Assembly: GCA_016234485.1 (NCBI GenBank)
Contig: JACRBL010000029.1
Coordinates: 278,632-342,631, forward strand
Source of the DNA: Chloroflexota bacterium
Lineage (GTDB): Bacteria; Chloroflexota; Anaerolineae; Anaerolineales; Villigracilaceae
Length of the DNA stretch: 64,000 nucleotides
Reading direction: 5' to 3'
The position numbers and the translations under genes were made by a program. Position 1 is the first letter of the stretch; every line of letters begins with the position of its first letter. Below are positions 1 through 7,623 of the stretch, piece after piece. The notes under the pieces were generated by a model, which was given only the letters and a program-made list of their open reading frames with translations, did not search any database and was not told the origin of the DNA.

Positions 1-485
1 ACGTCGCGCGCGTCCACGCCGTAGCGTTCGCGCAGAGAAGCGAGCGCGGCGCGCGCCACGTTGCGAACCGTCCCCAGCCAGCCCGCGTGCGCGAGCGCGA
101 CGACTCCTTTTTTGGGATCGTGGAAGATGAGCGGCACGCAATCGGCGTAGCGCATGAAGAGGGTGACGCGCGGGTTGTCGGTGGTGATGATGTCGGCCTG
201 GAGCGGCTTGAGGGCCAGGTCGCGCGGCGCGTAGGCGTGGACAACGTCCGTGCCGTGGACCAGCCAAACGTCATGGATGGATGCGGGGTCGCGTCCGAGG
301 GCGGAGAAGGATCGGATGCGATTCTCGCGCACGTGGACGATGTCATCTCCCACGCTTCCGCCGACGTTGAGCGAATCCCACGGCGCGGGGCTGACTCCAC
401 CCTGACGCGTGAAGACCGCGTGGGCGAGACCCGCGAGATTGTTGAAGGTGAAGTAGCGAAGTCCGTTGTTGTGTTGGAAGGGCAT
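1..485 (-). CDS. pgeF: Peptidoglycan editing factor PgeF / YfiH-type multicopper polyphenol oxidase family, 3' end outside window
   Basis: The frame starts with ATG at 485 (MPFQHNNGLRYF) and runs off the left edge, so about 160 residues are visible. The family signature is clear: VWLVHGTDVV, then RYADCVPLIF and ALAHAGWLGT, which supply the two His and one Cys of the metal/catalytic site. PgeF-type proteins hydrolyse wrongly incorporated residues from cytoplasmic peptidoglycan precursors; older annotations call them laccases. The gene is the last visible member of the leftmost minus-strand group. A short palindromic repeat lies just upstream. Family is certain; substrate is inferred from the family. 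Confidence 0.9.
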   Translation of the reverse strand, partial: MPFQHNNGLRYFTFNNLAGLAHAVFTRQGGVSPAPWDSLNVGGSVGDDIVHVRENRIRSFSALGRDPASIHDVWLVHGTDVVHAYAPRDLALKPLQADIITTDNPRVTLFMRYADCVPLIFHDPKKGVVALAHAGWLGTVRNVARAALASLRERYGVDARD

Positions 486-499
486 GAGGGAATGCTGTT

Positions 500-549
500 C
501 GGATGCAGTTGCACTGCATCCTGCTCGCAGTGCAACTGCTCGCGAACTT
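500..549. repeat. Short palindromic repeat, TGCAACTGC family, copy 1
   Basis: Palindromic sequence with TGCAGTTGCACTGCA on the left and GTGCAACTGCTCGCGAAC on the right. Related sequences lie at 40237-40285 and, in reverse orientation and interrupted, at 48493-48570. Confidence 0.7.
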
Positions 550-550
550 T

Positions 551-1564
551 TTACTTGGCGACCGCGAATTTTTTGATGAAGAACTGCCGCGTCTCGGCCA
601 TAGACTCTTCGATGTAGGGATAGGCGAACCAGGCGGTGCTGACGCCGAAGAGCAGACCTGTGAGGACACGTAAGAAGGGCGTGGACTCGCGGTAGACCAG
701 GAGGGAGTTGAGCCATTCAAAATTGAACTGGCTGAAGAGTTGTGAGAAGCCGTCGAAGCCGATGGGGCCGATACCGATCAGCAACCAGATCGCCCAATGC
801 AGGGGACGGATGCGGCGGTTGGTCAGGCCGAAGACGAGACCGAAGAGGAGCAGACCAAAGTAGATGGCGACGTCACGTTCGCACAGCGCTACCTTGTAGC
901 CCGTGATTTCATCGCCGACATATCGGCGCGCCGCGAGTCGGTCGGGGCTGTAGGGGTCGCTTAAATTTTTCAGGCCAGAGACTTCATCGAAGGTTTTGAG
1001 ATTCGAAAGTCCGGCTTCCGCCAACGGATAGACCGATTGCTCGCCGAAGAGGAAGAACGAGCGGAATCCGAATTGGTGGCAGAGCGGGCTATACATGGCA
1101 TAAATGGCGCGGGCGGGCATTTCTGCGCCGACCTTCATCAACGATGGCGCGAGGAAGGGCAGACCCGCGTAGAGAAGCATGAAGAGGTTGAGCAGGAGCA
1201 GGTAGTGATTGGATATCCATCGCGAGACGCGGTCGGCTTTGGTGATTTCCTGCCCGCGGCGGACGCGCGCTTCGTAGTCCGATCCGCCGATTTTGTCCAG
1301 TTGGCCGCGGCGGTCGAGGGCCGCGCCGAGCGTCATCTGGAGTTGTTGGCGCGTGATGGGCGCGGAGAGCGTGTACGGCCCGATGTCGAGGACGGGGATG
1401 CGCGTCCCGTAGGATTTTTGGAGCGCGGGGTCGGAGTCGATATCCACTTCCGCGAGGCGATGGGGAAATTCCGCTTCGAGGGAGGCGAGTTCCGCTTTGA
1501 CTTCGTCGCAGAGTTTGCAATCTTTGCGGGTGTAGAGGGTGACGGTAAGCAAGAGGCGCTCCAT
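551..1564 (-). CDS. Glutaredoxin-like domain fused to DUF2085 membrane protein
   Basis: The first ~80 residues are a glutaredoxin/thioredoxin-like domain with a redox motif, TLYTRKDCKLCDEV, followed by the cis-Pro-like GTRIPVLDIG. After a linker the protein becomes a multi-span membrane protein with the DUF2085 hallmarks SPLCHQFGFRSFFLFG and CERDVAIYFG. An upstream ATG at 1597 is also in frame but lies inside a dispersed palindromic repeat, so I place the start at ATG 1564 (MERLLLTVTLYT). A second, unfused DUF2085 gene occurs at 59016-59771. The fusion suggests a membrane protein carrying out or sensing thiol-disulfide chemistry; ccdA is the upstream neighbour, which fits. Function is otherwise unknown. 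Confidence 0.8.
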   Translation of the reverse strand: MERLLLTVTLYTRKDCKLCDEVKAELASLEAEFPHRLAEVDIDSDPALQKSYGTRIPVLDIGPYTLSAPITRQQLQMTLGAALDRRGQLDKIGGSDYEARVRRGQEITKADRVSRWISNHYLLLLNLFMLLYAGLPFLAPSLMKVGAEMPARAIYAMYSPLCHQFGFRSFFLFGEQSVYPLAEAGLSNLKTFDEVSGLKNLSDPYSPDRLAARRYVGDEITGYKVALCERDVAIYFGLLLFGLVFGLTNRRIRPLHWAIWLLIGIGPIGFDGFSQLFSQFNFEWLNSLLVYRESTPFLRVLTGLLFGVSTAWFAYPYIEESMAETRQFFIKKFAVAK

Positions 1565-1590
1565 GATTCGAGGGATGTTGCTGTTTGATT

Positions 1591-1680
1591 CCGTCATTGC
1601 GAGGAGGGTTCTCTTCCCGACGAAGCAATCTCCTGATCATGGTGAGGGATTGCTTCGCAACGAACGCTCGCAATGACGGA
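1591..1680. repeat. CGTCATTGCGAG palindromic repeat, copy 1
   Basis: About 90 bp with ends CCGTCATTGCGAGG and CTCGCAATGACGG and internal arms GAAGCAATCTC / GGGATTGCTTCG, able to fold into one long imperfect hairpin. Same family at 2459-2543, 8412-8501, 21469-21557 and 51121-51213. Confidence 0.9.
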
Positions 1681-1711
1681 TGGTTAGTGATGTTTGAACA
1701 GAAACTGTAAT

Positions 1712-2437
1712 TTACAAACCAAAATCAAACCAGAAGAATTGTCCGCGCTGGGCGATCAATTCGAATGTGCCGAGCAGAAGCATGGCGCCGACGATGATGA
1801 GGATGACGCCCATGCCGATCTCCACGTAGTGCATGACCTTGTTGTGCTTGCGGAGAATGTTGGAGACCCAGCCAATTCCCAACGCGGCGACGAGGAAGGG
1901 GATGGCAAGACCCGCCGAGTAGGAGGTCAATAGTTGCGCGCCGAGGACGAGACTCCCGCCGTTGAGCGCCAGCGTGAGGATCGCGCCCAGCACGGGACCG
2001 ACGCACGGCGACCAGCCCGCCGAGAAGAACACGCCCATGAGCGCGGAGGAGAGGTAGCCCAATTTCTTGTCGGGCAGCGAGTGCACGCGCACATCATATT
2101 CGAGGAAGGGGATGCGAAACACGCCAATCATGTGCAGGCCAAAGATGATGACGACGATGCCGCCGATCTTCGCCAGCCAGAAGCGCAGGTCGTAGAGGAA
2201 CGCGCCCGCGGCCGCGACCGCAAGACCGAGAACGATGAAGACCACGCTAAAGCCGAGCACGAAGGCCAGTCCGTGCGTGAAGGTGACCCAGCGGCTGTTT
2301 TCGCCGCCCTCGCCGCCGGCGGCGCGCCCGCCCAGGTAGCCGATGTAGGCTGGGACGAGCGAGAACACGCACGGAGAGAGGAAAGACGCGAGGCCTGCCA
2401 GGAAGGCGAGACCGACGGTGATGTTGGAGATGTCCAT
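1712..2437 (-). CDS. ccdA: CcdA-type thiol-disulfide membrane transporter
   Basis: A 241-residue membrane protein with about six hydrophobic spans and the two CcdA/DsbD-family Cys motifs, LSPCVFSL near residue 20 and WSPCVGPVLG near residue 145. CcdA moves reducing equivalents from cytoplasmic thioredoxin to extracytoplasmic thiol proteins, for example in cytochrome c maturation. The AAAGGAA sequence just before ATG 2437 is a reasonable ribosome-binding site. It lies next to a glutaredoxin-DUF2085 fusion. No c-type cytochrome assembly genes are adjacent, so the client proteins are not visible here. Confidence 0.92.
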   Translation of the reverse strand: MDISNITVGLAFLAGLASFLSPCVFSLVPAYIGYLGGRAAGGEGGENSRWVTFTHGLAFVLGFSVVFIVLGLAVAAAGAFLYDLRFWLAKIGGIVVIIFGLHMIGVFRIPFLEYDVRVHSLPDKKLGYLSSALMGVFFSAGWSPCVGPVLGAILTLALNGGSLVLGAQLLTSYSAGLAIPFLVAALGIGWVSNILRKHNKVMHYVEIGMGVILIIVGAMLLLGTFELIAQRGQFFWFDFGL

Positions 2438-2458
2438 GAGATTCCTTTATCACATTTC

Positions 2459-2543
2459 TTCATTGCGAGAAGGGCGTTCTTCCCGACGAAGCAATCTTGG
2501 TTGTGAGGTGAGATTGCGTCGCGAAGAGCGCTCGCAATGACGA
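2459..2543. repeat. CGTCATTGCGAG palindromic repeat, copy 2
   Basis: Begins TTCATTGCGAGAAGG and ends CTCGCAATGACGAG, with the GAAGCAATCTT / GAGATTGCGTCGCG arms between. It sits between ccdA and the L,D-transpeptidase. Confidence 0.85.
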
Positions 2544-2556
2544 GGCATGAAATGGG

Positions 2557-3666
2557 TTAGATAAATTGCCTATAAGTCGTTGTGACCTTTGTACCCACAT
2601 CGGGCCAGGTCAACTGCACTTCGGATTGTTTGAGCGTAACGTGCGGGTCGGTCCAGCGCCAGACCCACTTGGCATCCTGCGGAAGCAGGTTGATGCATCC
2701 GTGTGAGCGCGGCGTGCCGAAGGCATTGTGCCAAAACGCGCCGTGAATGGCGACGCCGCCCGTGGCGATGAAGGTCGTCCACGGGACGGCGGGGGTGTCG
2801 TAGCCGGCCGCGTCGCCCTGCGCGTTCGCGCCCATCGCAATGGACGGCATCTTGCGCCAGGCGTACATATCGCCGAGCGGCGTCTCGTAGGTGTCTTCGC
2901 CGATCTGCGCTTTGAGCAATCCCGTGGACACGCGGCAGAAAAAGACCTCCACGTTGCCCTCGAAACAGGAAAGCGTCTGATGGTTCACGTTGACCACGAT
3001 GCGCTTCTGGGCGGGATCCACGCTGGCACTGATGGGCGCGACCTCCTCCTCGGTGATCGGTTTGAGCGCGGCCGCATCCACCCAGAACATATCGCCGTAG
3101 CCGTAGCCATGACCGAAGTCCTCGTTGAAGCGATAGTACGCGACGCCGTTCTCGTTTTTCACGCTGTCAATCCACACCACCTGACCGTAATAAATGCGTG
3201 GATCCACGCCGCGTTCCAATTTAAATGTCTGCGCCCATGGCGCGCGCACGGGCGGGTTGGCGATGATCAAGTCCGCGTATGGCACGGTCACTTCGGCCCA
3301 AAAGCCAGGTTCGCCTGCGGGGACGGATTCGAGCGGCACATTGGGCAGGTTGCGGACAGGTTGCACATTGGGCGAGTAAACGAATCCCTGCGGCGTTTCC
3401 ACCCAGCGCTGGTTGAACGTGTTCGGGTTGCGGACGGTGGCGACCGTCTCGCGATTCCATTCCACGATCTGGTCTTCAAACAGCCGGCCGATCACGGGCG
3501 CGTTAATGTTGGGTTGCGAGAACACATCGGTGGCGAACAAAATTCGCCCCAGCCGCTCTGCCGCGGGGAAGGGCGGCAGTCCCAGTTTTTCAAAGGGACG
3601 CAACGCCAGCGCGCCGAGTCCGAGTCCAGCCATTTTTAGAAAATCACGTCGCGAAAGTTTTGACAT
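2557..3666 (-). CDS. Tat-exported L,D-transpeptidase (YkuD domain)
   Basis: The 369-residue product opens with a twin-arginine signal (SRRDFLKMAGLGLGALAL, residues 5-22). The C-terminal third is a YkuD domain with the catalytic signature around HGAFWHNAFGTPRSHGCINL, where the Cys of SHGC is the nucleophile and the upstream His is its partner. Such enzymes make 3-3 cross-links in peptidoglycan or attach proteins to it. The middle region (about residues 60-200) is rich in beta-strand-like sequence and may be an SH3-like module; I could not assign it firmly. Tat rather than Sec export is common for this family in Chloroflexota. Confidence 0.92.
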   Translation of the reverse strand: MSKLSRRDFLKMAGLGLGALALRPFEKLGLPPFPAAERLGRILFATDVFSQPNINAPVIGRLFEDQIVEWNRETVATVRNPNTFNQRWVETPQGFVYSPNVQPVRNLPNVPLESVPAGEPGFWAEVTVPYADLIIANPPVRAPWAQTFKLERGVDPRIYYGQVVWIDSVKNENGVAYYRFNEDFGHGYGYGDMFWVDAAALKPITEEEVAPISASVDPAQKRIVVNVNHQTLSCFEGNVEVFFCRVSTGLLKAQIGEDTYETPLGDMYAWRKMPSIAMGANAQGDAAGYDTPAVPWTTFIATGGVAIHGAFWHNAFGTPRSHGCINLLPQDAKWVWRWTDPHVTLKQSEVQLTWPDVGTKVTTTYRQFI

Positions 3667-3752
3667 TGTTCAACCACGGATGAAAGGGATGAAAAAGATT
3701 TGGCAAGGATAATCGCAAAGAGGGGGAGCGTCAACGGGTGGGTGAGTTGACC

Positions 3753-4412
3753 TTAATCTTTGAAGAAGGACTCCAACGCCCGCAAACAATCCGCGCTGAC
3801 CTTGTGTCCCACCTCCGCTTCGCAATACGTGACGTGCGCGCCCGCCTGCTCGAGCAGAGACATCGAAGCCCGCGCGCGGTCAATCGGCACCAGGTTATCC
3901 TGCGTCCCATGCGTCACGAAAACGGGTTTGCCCGAAAGCGGTTTTTTCGCCACGATCTCCTCCATGCCCGAGGGCATGAACCCCGCCAAAATCGCGGCCT
4001 TGCGGATTCTGTCTGGATGCAGGCACGCGATCACATTCGACAACGCCGCGCCCTGACTGAAGCCCATCACATCGAACTGCCTCGCGTCAATCGGACCTCG
4101 CGCGGCGTACGCGTCCACGAGCCGAATCAGCGCCTCAGCCGACTCGCAAAAATCGTCGAGGCTGGGGCGCCCAAACGAGTCCGCGCGAGGCGGGCGCCAG
4201 GAGTAGCCTCCCTGCGGCGCGAGGTGGAGTCCGCGCGGGGCGAGGATCAGCGTATCGGTCGGGAAGTTGCGAGCGAAGACCCAGGTGGAGTTCTCGTCGC
4301 CCGTCCAGCCGTGGAGCATGAGCAGGACGCGCGCGGGAGTCTGCGATGGAGTCCGCACGCGCAGAGTCCAATTTTCAAAAGTTTCGAGGGAGGCGTTATT
4401 TGCGGCCAGCAC
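3753..4412 (-). CDS. Phospholipase/carboxylesterase-type alpha/beta hydrolase
   Basis: Residues from about VLLMLHGWTGDENSTW onward form an alpha/beta hydrolase of the small carboxylesterase/phospholipase class: oxyanion loop HGWTGDE, nucleophile elbow MGFSQGAAL, acid in THGTQDNLVP and catalytic His in EVGHKVSADC. The longer reading frame up to 4517 runs through the upstream gene and is not credible; a GTG at 4412 (VLAANNASLETF) gives 219 residues, the usual family length, and overlaps the stop of the preceding small membrane gene, suggesting translational coupling. Substrate unknown. Confidence 0.85.
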   Translation of the reverse strand: MLAANNASLETFENWTLRVRTPSQTPARVLLMLHGWTGDENSTWVFARNFPTDTLILAPRGLHLAPQGGYSWRPPRADSFGRPSLDDFCESAEALIRLVDAYAARGPIDARQFDVMGFSQGAALSNVIACLHPDRIRKAAILAGFMPSGMEEIVAKKPLSGKPVFVTHGTQDNLVPIDRARASMSLLEQAGAHVTYCEAEVGHKVSADCLRALESFFKD

Positions 4413-4629
4413 GTTTAAGAATCCAATCCATGACGAAGAAAATTCCGATGATGAGGACGATGGGCAGAAGCCCCGCCAGCAGACAGACGATGCCCAGCCC
4501 AGCGCCGCCCGCGCCATATCTCCACCAGATCAATCCCCCGCCGACGACGAAGAGAATCAACAACGCGCCGATGATGAGTCGGCGGTCGGTTTGTTTGGAG
4601 TAGTTTCGTAAATCTCGTTTCATTATCAC
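4396..4629 (-). CDS. Small two-span membrane protein
   Basis: A 77-residue protein with a charged N-terminus (MIMKRDLRNYSKQTDRR), two hydrophobic spans (IIGALLILFVVGGGLIWW and LGIVCLLAGLLPIVLIIGIF) and a basic tail KRAGRK. A second ATG two codons in could be used. Its 3' end overlaps the GTG start of the hydrolase by 17 bases. No family recognised. Confidence 0.6.
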   Translation of the reverse strand: MIMKRDLRNYSKQTDRRLIIGALLILFVVGGGLIWWRYGAGGAGLGIVCLLAGLLPIVLIIGIFFVMDWILKRAGRK

Positions 4630-4639
4630 TCACAGTCCT

Positions 4640-4762
4640 GAGCGGAGCCGCTGATCTTTGGCGGCGAAGTCGAAGGACGGGGGTCTCAAACTAATGGTTG
4701 TTTTCTGCTTATCTGCCCTTCGACTTCGCTCACGGCTTGCGTTCGCTCCGCTCAGGGCGATG
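4640..4762. repeat. Inverted repeat pair with CCTTCGACTTCGCTC / GAAGTCGAAGG words
   Basis: The gap between two minus-strand genes contains GTCCTGAGCGGAGCCG ... GAAGTCGAAGGACGG followed by GCCCTTCGACTTCGCTC ... GCTCCGCTCAGGGC, two words in opposite orientation. Words of this type are common dispersed repeats in bacterial genomes. Confidence 0.5.
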
Positions 4763-4766
4763 GGGT

Positions 4767-5378
4767 TTACCTAACAGTAGACCAAACCACGAGCAGAATA
4801 CTTACGTCCGCGGCCATGTGGAAGAGAGTGGCCGCGAGCATGGACTGTTCGACGCGATCCACCTGTCTCCACAGCCAGCCAGAGAGCGCCAGGACGATCA
4901 GGGCAAACGCCAGCCAAAACGTCGGAAGGAAAGGCGCGAGAACGACGAGGTGAAATCCGCCAAATACAACGTCGTGGACAATCGGGCGTTTGGCCGCGCT
5001 TCCCAGCCAGCCGCGCCAGTAAATCTCCTCCAGCCACGGGTTGACCAGCGCGCCGTATGCGATAAACAGCGGCCAACCTTTTGGGGTGATTCCCCATTCG
5101 AGCAGGGCTTCGCCCAGTGACGCGGAGAAATTAAGGAACGGCCAAAGAAAATAGAGAAGCGCTCCTGCCGAACATCCCGCCAACCCGAAAAGCGCCACTT
5201 TCCAAATCGGCGCATCCGTGCGGAATGCTGCGCGTCCAGGCCAGGCCTTAGCCAGAGTCACCAGCGCGATGATCCCCGCGTGATAAAGGAAGATGGCAAC
5301 CCATCCGCTGTGGAAAACGTACAGTCCCAGCCAGACAGCGAGGTAGGGCATGACCAGCCCGATAAAATACAAAGCCAA
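4767..5378 (-). CDS. CPBP-family intramembrane metalloprotease-like protein
   Basis: 203 residues, strongly hydrophobic. The three CPBP (Abi/CAAX-like) motifs are present: LEEIYWRGWL (EExxxR), FGGFH, and LFHMAADV. These residues form the intramembrane metal site of Rce1-like proteases. The start is a TTG at 5378 directly after the stop of the patatin gene, with AGGA upstream. Close packing with the patatin-like gene suggests co-transcription. Substrate is unknown; many bacterial members act in protection from peptides or in protein maturation. Confidence 0.8.
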   Translation of the reverse strand: MALYFIGLVMPYLAVWLGLYVFHSGWVAIFLYHAGIIALVTLAKAWPGRAAFRTDAPIWKVALFGLAGCSAGALLYFLWPFLNFSASLGEALLEWGITPKGWPLFIAYGALVNPWLEEIYWRGWLGSAAKRPIVHDVVFGGFHLVVLAPFLPTFWLAFALIVLALSGWLWRQVDRVEQSMLAATLFHMAADVSILLVVWSTVR

Positions 5379-6251
5379 TTATTTCATTCCTATTTTTCGC
5401 GCGAATTTCGCAGGCCAGGCCGTGACGCGTTTCAGCTCGGGCAAAACCGCGTCTACGGCGGCTTCGCCCAGTTTCGCCACCTCATGCACATCCACTTTAT
5501 CGAGCAGTTGGATGTGGGTGACGGCAGGGCGGATAATGACCTCGGGATCGTCGGCTTCGAGTTGAAGTTCCGCCATTTGACGGTTGCCGATGTCCACGGC
5601 TTGCAGGAAGATATCGAAAGCCTGGGCGGGTCGCATGCGGGTGATGCGCCGCACGAGGATGTGTGGGATGTAGGGGATGTTCACTTCCATCGTGCGCGTC
5701 GGTTCGCCGACGGGGGACGTCAGCACGACCGCGACGACGGGCAGGCCGGGCGCGAGCATCCGTGCCACCTGCACAGGGACGGGGTCGAGCGTGCCGCCGT
5801 CCACCAATTCCCAATCTTGAATTTTGCGCGGCGGGAAAATGCCAGGCAGGGCAATCGTCGCGAGCAGCGCGTCGCGCACGAGTCCCTCGGTGAGGATCAC
5901 CTCGCGCGCCGATTTCAAGTCCACGCCTGTCAGCGCGCAGGGGAGGTGGAGATCGTCGAAGGTGGCCGCGCCAAACGCATCGTCGAAGAGTTTGGACGCG
6001 CCCGCCAGTCCGAGCAGGGAGGGGCCGTCGCCCGCGGCATGTCCGTAGAGGCGGTTCTGGTCCACGCCCGCGAATAATTCTTCGATCTGGTCGGGCGTTT
6101 TTCCGAAAGCGTACATTGAGGCGACGATGCCGCCGAAACTCGTCCCTGCCACGGCGCGAACGCGAAAGCCCTCCGCTTCCAGTTTTCGCAACACGCCGAT
6201 GTGAGCATTGCCTTTCGCTCCGCCGCCGCCAAGCGCAAGTGTGATGTCCAT
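5379..6251 (-). CDS. Patatin-like phospholipase
   Basis: 290 residues. The oxyanion motif GGGGAKG is at residues 8-14, the serine hydrolase elbow GTSFGG at about 39-44, and the catalytic Asp in VDGGTLDPVP at about 170, giving the Ser-Asp dyad of RssA/patatin-type lipid acyl hydrolases. There is no signal peptide, so it acts in the cytoplasm or at the inner face of the membrane. It is first of a two-gene unit with the CPBP protein. Its 5' leader contains a TACAAT element on the minus strand, about 35 bases before the ATG. Confidence 0.88.
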   Translation of the reverse strand: MDITLALGGGGAKGNAHIGVLRKLEAEGFRVRAVAGTSFGGIVASMYAFGKTPDQIEELFAGVDQNRLYGHAAGDGPSLLGLAGASKLFDDAFGAATFDDLHLPCALTGVDLKSAREVILTEGLVRDALLATIALPGIFPPRKIQDWELVDGGTLDPVPVQVARMLAPGLPVVAVVLTSPVGEPTRTMEVNIPYIPHILVRRITRMRPAQAFDIFLQAVDIGNRQMAELQLEADDPEVIIRPAVTHIQLLDKVDVHEVAKLGEAAVDAVLPELKRVTAWPAKFARKIGMK

Positions 6252-6340
6252 GTCTCTCCAGTTTGTTTGAGGTGTTGTCGTTTGAGATTGTACCTGTTTT
6301 TGTGATTGGCAGCGTGACAGTCATTTCCAAAAAATTCTGC

Positions 6341-6369
6341 TTGACGCTCCTCTGGATGGGTGGTAAACT
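6341..6369 (+). promoter_or_regulatory. Sigma-70-type promoter of tRNA-fMet
   Basis: TTGACG at 6341-6346 and TAAACT at 6364-6369 are separated by 17 bases, which predicts a transcription start about 12 bases before the mature tRNA 5' end. Confidence 0.75.
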
Positions 6370-6388
6370 CTGCGGGCTTTCAAACCGA

Positions 6389-6460
6389 TGCGGGGTAGAG
6401 CAGTGGCAGCTCGTCGGGCTCATAACCCGGAGGTCGCAGGTTCGAGTCCTGCCCCCGCTA
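6389..6460 (+). tRNA. Initiator tRNA-fMet (CAT)
   Basis: Cloverleaf with acceptor TGCGGGG / CCCCGCT plus discriminator A at 6460, D-arm GAGC...GCTC, anticodon arm TCGGGCTCATAACCCGG and T-arm GCAGG-TTCGAGT-CCTGC. The anticodon CAT is at 6421-6423. Two initiator hallmarks are visible: the first acceptor position is unpaired (T opposite T), and the anticodon stem has three consecutive G-C pairs next to the loop. CCA is not encoded (ACCT follows). Confidence 0.95.
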
Positions 6461-6467
6461 CCTGATT

Positions 6468-6495
6468 GAAAAGACGCCGAGAGGCGTCTTTTTGA
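6468..6495 (+). terminator. Intrinsic terminator after tRNA-fMet
   Basis: AAAAGACGCC GA GAGGCGTCTTTT hairpin with a T-rich tail, 8 bases after the tRNA. Confidence 0.85.
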
Positions 6496-6510
6496 TTTCT
6501 AGATCAAGCG

Positions 6511-6582
6511 TTTGTCGGGTTCATAACCCGGAGGTCGCAGGTTTCCTAAAGGACGCTACGCAGCGAGTCCTGCCCCCGCTAC
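6511..6582 (+). pseudogene. tRNA-fMet relic: 3' half duplicated, with a ~20-bp insertion in the T-loop
   Basis: From TCGGGTTCATAACCCGGAG onward this repeats the anticodon arm, variable loop and T-arm of the tRNA upstream, then CCTGCCCCCGCTACC and the same flank. The 5' half (acceptor strand and D-arm) is missing. Between the two halves of the T-loop there is an extra block, TCCTAAAGGACGCTACGCAG. It cannot fold into a functional tRNA. Confidence 0.85.
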
Positions 6583-6587
6583 CTGAT

Positions 6588-6616
6588 TGAAAAGACGCCG
6601 AGAGGCGTTTTTTTGA
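6588..6616 (+). terminator. Duplicated copy of the tRNA terminator
   Basis: AAAAGACGCCGAGAGGCGTTTTTTT, a near-identical second copy of the hairpin at 6468-6495, duplicated together with the tRNA 3' half. Confidence 0.8.
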
Positions 6617-6637
6617 TTCACGGTATTGGGCGGATTG

Positions 6638-7531
6638 TCAATCCGCCTTCCCCAACTCCACGTTCATCATCTTTTCCAGCGCCTTCACCAATCCATGATT
6701 CCCATCGCCGCCGAGACCTTGCGATTGTAGCGTGCGATACATCTGAAAGACCATGCCCGTCGCGATCAGCGGAATCCCCATCGCGTCCGCGGCTTCCAGT
6801 ACGAGACGCAAATCTTTCTGTTGCAAGTCAATCGTGAAGCCAGGGCGGAAGTCGCGCACGATCATCTGCGGGCCGCGGTTGGCGAGCATCCACGAACCAG
6901 CCGCGCCGCCTTTCACGGCATCTATCGTTTTAGCGAGATCGAGTCCGCCTGCCTGCGCGAAGAGAAGCGCCTCGCTGGCCGCGAGTTGATTGACCACCAC
7001 CAGAATCTGATTCACCAGTTTCGCCATCTGCCCCGCGCCCTGCGCGCCGACGTGCGTGATCGTCTTTCCGTACGCCTGCAAGATCGGCATGGCGCGTTCG
7101 AAGTCCGCGGCCTCGCCGCCGACCATGATGGACAGGATGCCCTTCGCCGCGCCCTCGCTCCCGCCGCTGACGGGTGCATCCAAATACGCGACGCCCTGCG
7201 CGTTGAGTCGCTTCGCCATCTCGACCGTTTTCTGCGGGCTGATCGTGCTGTGATCGACCACCAGCGCGCCAGGTTTCACTCCCGCGCTGATGCCGTTCTC
7301 GCCAAACAGAACCGCCTCCACGTCAGGCGTATCGCTGACGCAGACGAGAATCACGTCGCAGTGCGCGGCCAATTCCGCGGGCGATGACGCGGTCTGCGCG
7401 CCTGCCGCGGCGAACTCGTCCATGCGCGCCGCGGTGCGATTCCATACCGTCACTTTATGTCCCGCTTTCAGCAGGTTGTTCGTCATCCCGCGTCCCATGA
7501 TGCCGAGGCCGATAAATCCGATTTGAGTCAT
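6638..7531 (-). CDS. NAD-dependent beta-hydroxyacid dehydrogenase (3-hydroxyisobutyrate dehydrogenase / tartronate semialdehyde reductase family)
   Basis: 297 residues. The Rossmann motif IGFIGLGIMGRGM is at the N-terminus, the substrate motif VSGGSEGAAKG lies near residue 120 and the catalytic Lys is in GQMAKLVNQ near residue 170. ATG 7531 is preceded by GGAGACAAC, a good ribosome-binding site; the in-frame ATGs further upstream lie in a repeat. Members reduce 2-hydroxy-3-oxopropionate or oxidise 3-hydroxyisobutyrate; the sequence alone does not separate these. It is transcribed divergently from the nitrilase-family gene. Confidence 0.88.
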   Translation of the reverse strand: MTQIGFIGLGIMGRGMTNNLLKAGHKVTVWNRTAARMDEFAAAGAQTASSPAELAAHCDVILVCVSDTPDVEAVLFGENGISAGVKPGALVVDHSTISPQKTVEMAKRLNAQGVAYLDAPVSGGSEGAAKGILSIMVGGEAADFERAMPILQAYGKTITHVGAQGAGQMAKLVNQILVVVNQLAASEALLFAQAGGLDLAKTIDAVKGGAAGSWMLANRGPQMIVRDFRPGFTIDLQQKDLRLVLEAADAMGIPLIATGMVFQMYRTLQSQGLGGDGNHGLVKALEKMMNVELGKAD

Positions 7532-7544
7532 GTTGTCTCCTTGT

Positions 7545-7598
7545 GTGGGGCGGAATGGCATCACCGCACCTGCGGTTCGGTGCAGGTGTCCGCCCTAC
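7545..7598. repeat. GGCGGACACCTGCACC palindromic repeat, uninterrupted copy
   Basis: Read on the minus strand: GGCGGACACCTGCACCGAAC, CGCAGGTGCGGTGATGCC, ATTCCGCCCC. A second copy at 36752-36830 carries an extra 26-bp block in its centre. Confidence 0.75.
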
Positions 7599-7611
7599 GG
7601 AATGCGCCGAT

Positions 7612-7617
7612 TATAAT
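7612..7617 (+). promoter_or_regulatory. TATAAT -10 element placed for a leaderless transcript
   Basis: TATAAT ends 6 bases before the ATG at 7624, so transcription would start at or next to the start codon. There is no ribosome-binding site in between. Confidence 0.55.
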
Positions 7618-7623
7618 GGACGC

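Noticed and set aside
6511..6582. Second functional tRNA-Met gene
   Set aside because: The 5' acceptor strand and D-arm are absent and the T-loop is interrupted by about 20 bases.
7543..7623. N-terminal extension of the nitrilase-family protein from 7543
   Set aside because: It is encoded by a palindromic repeat and precedes the conserved start MELSISLAQI; a -10 box lies inside it.
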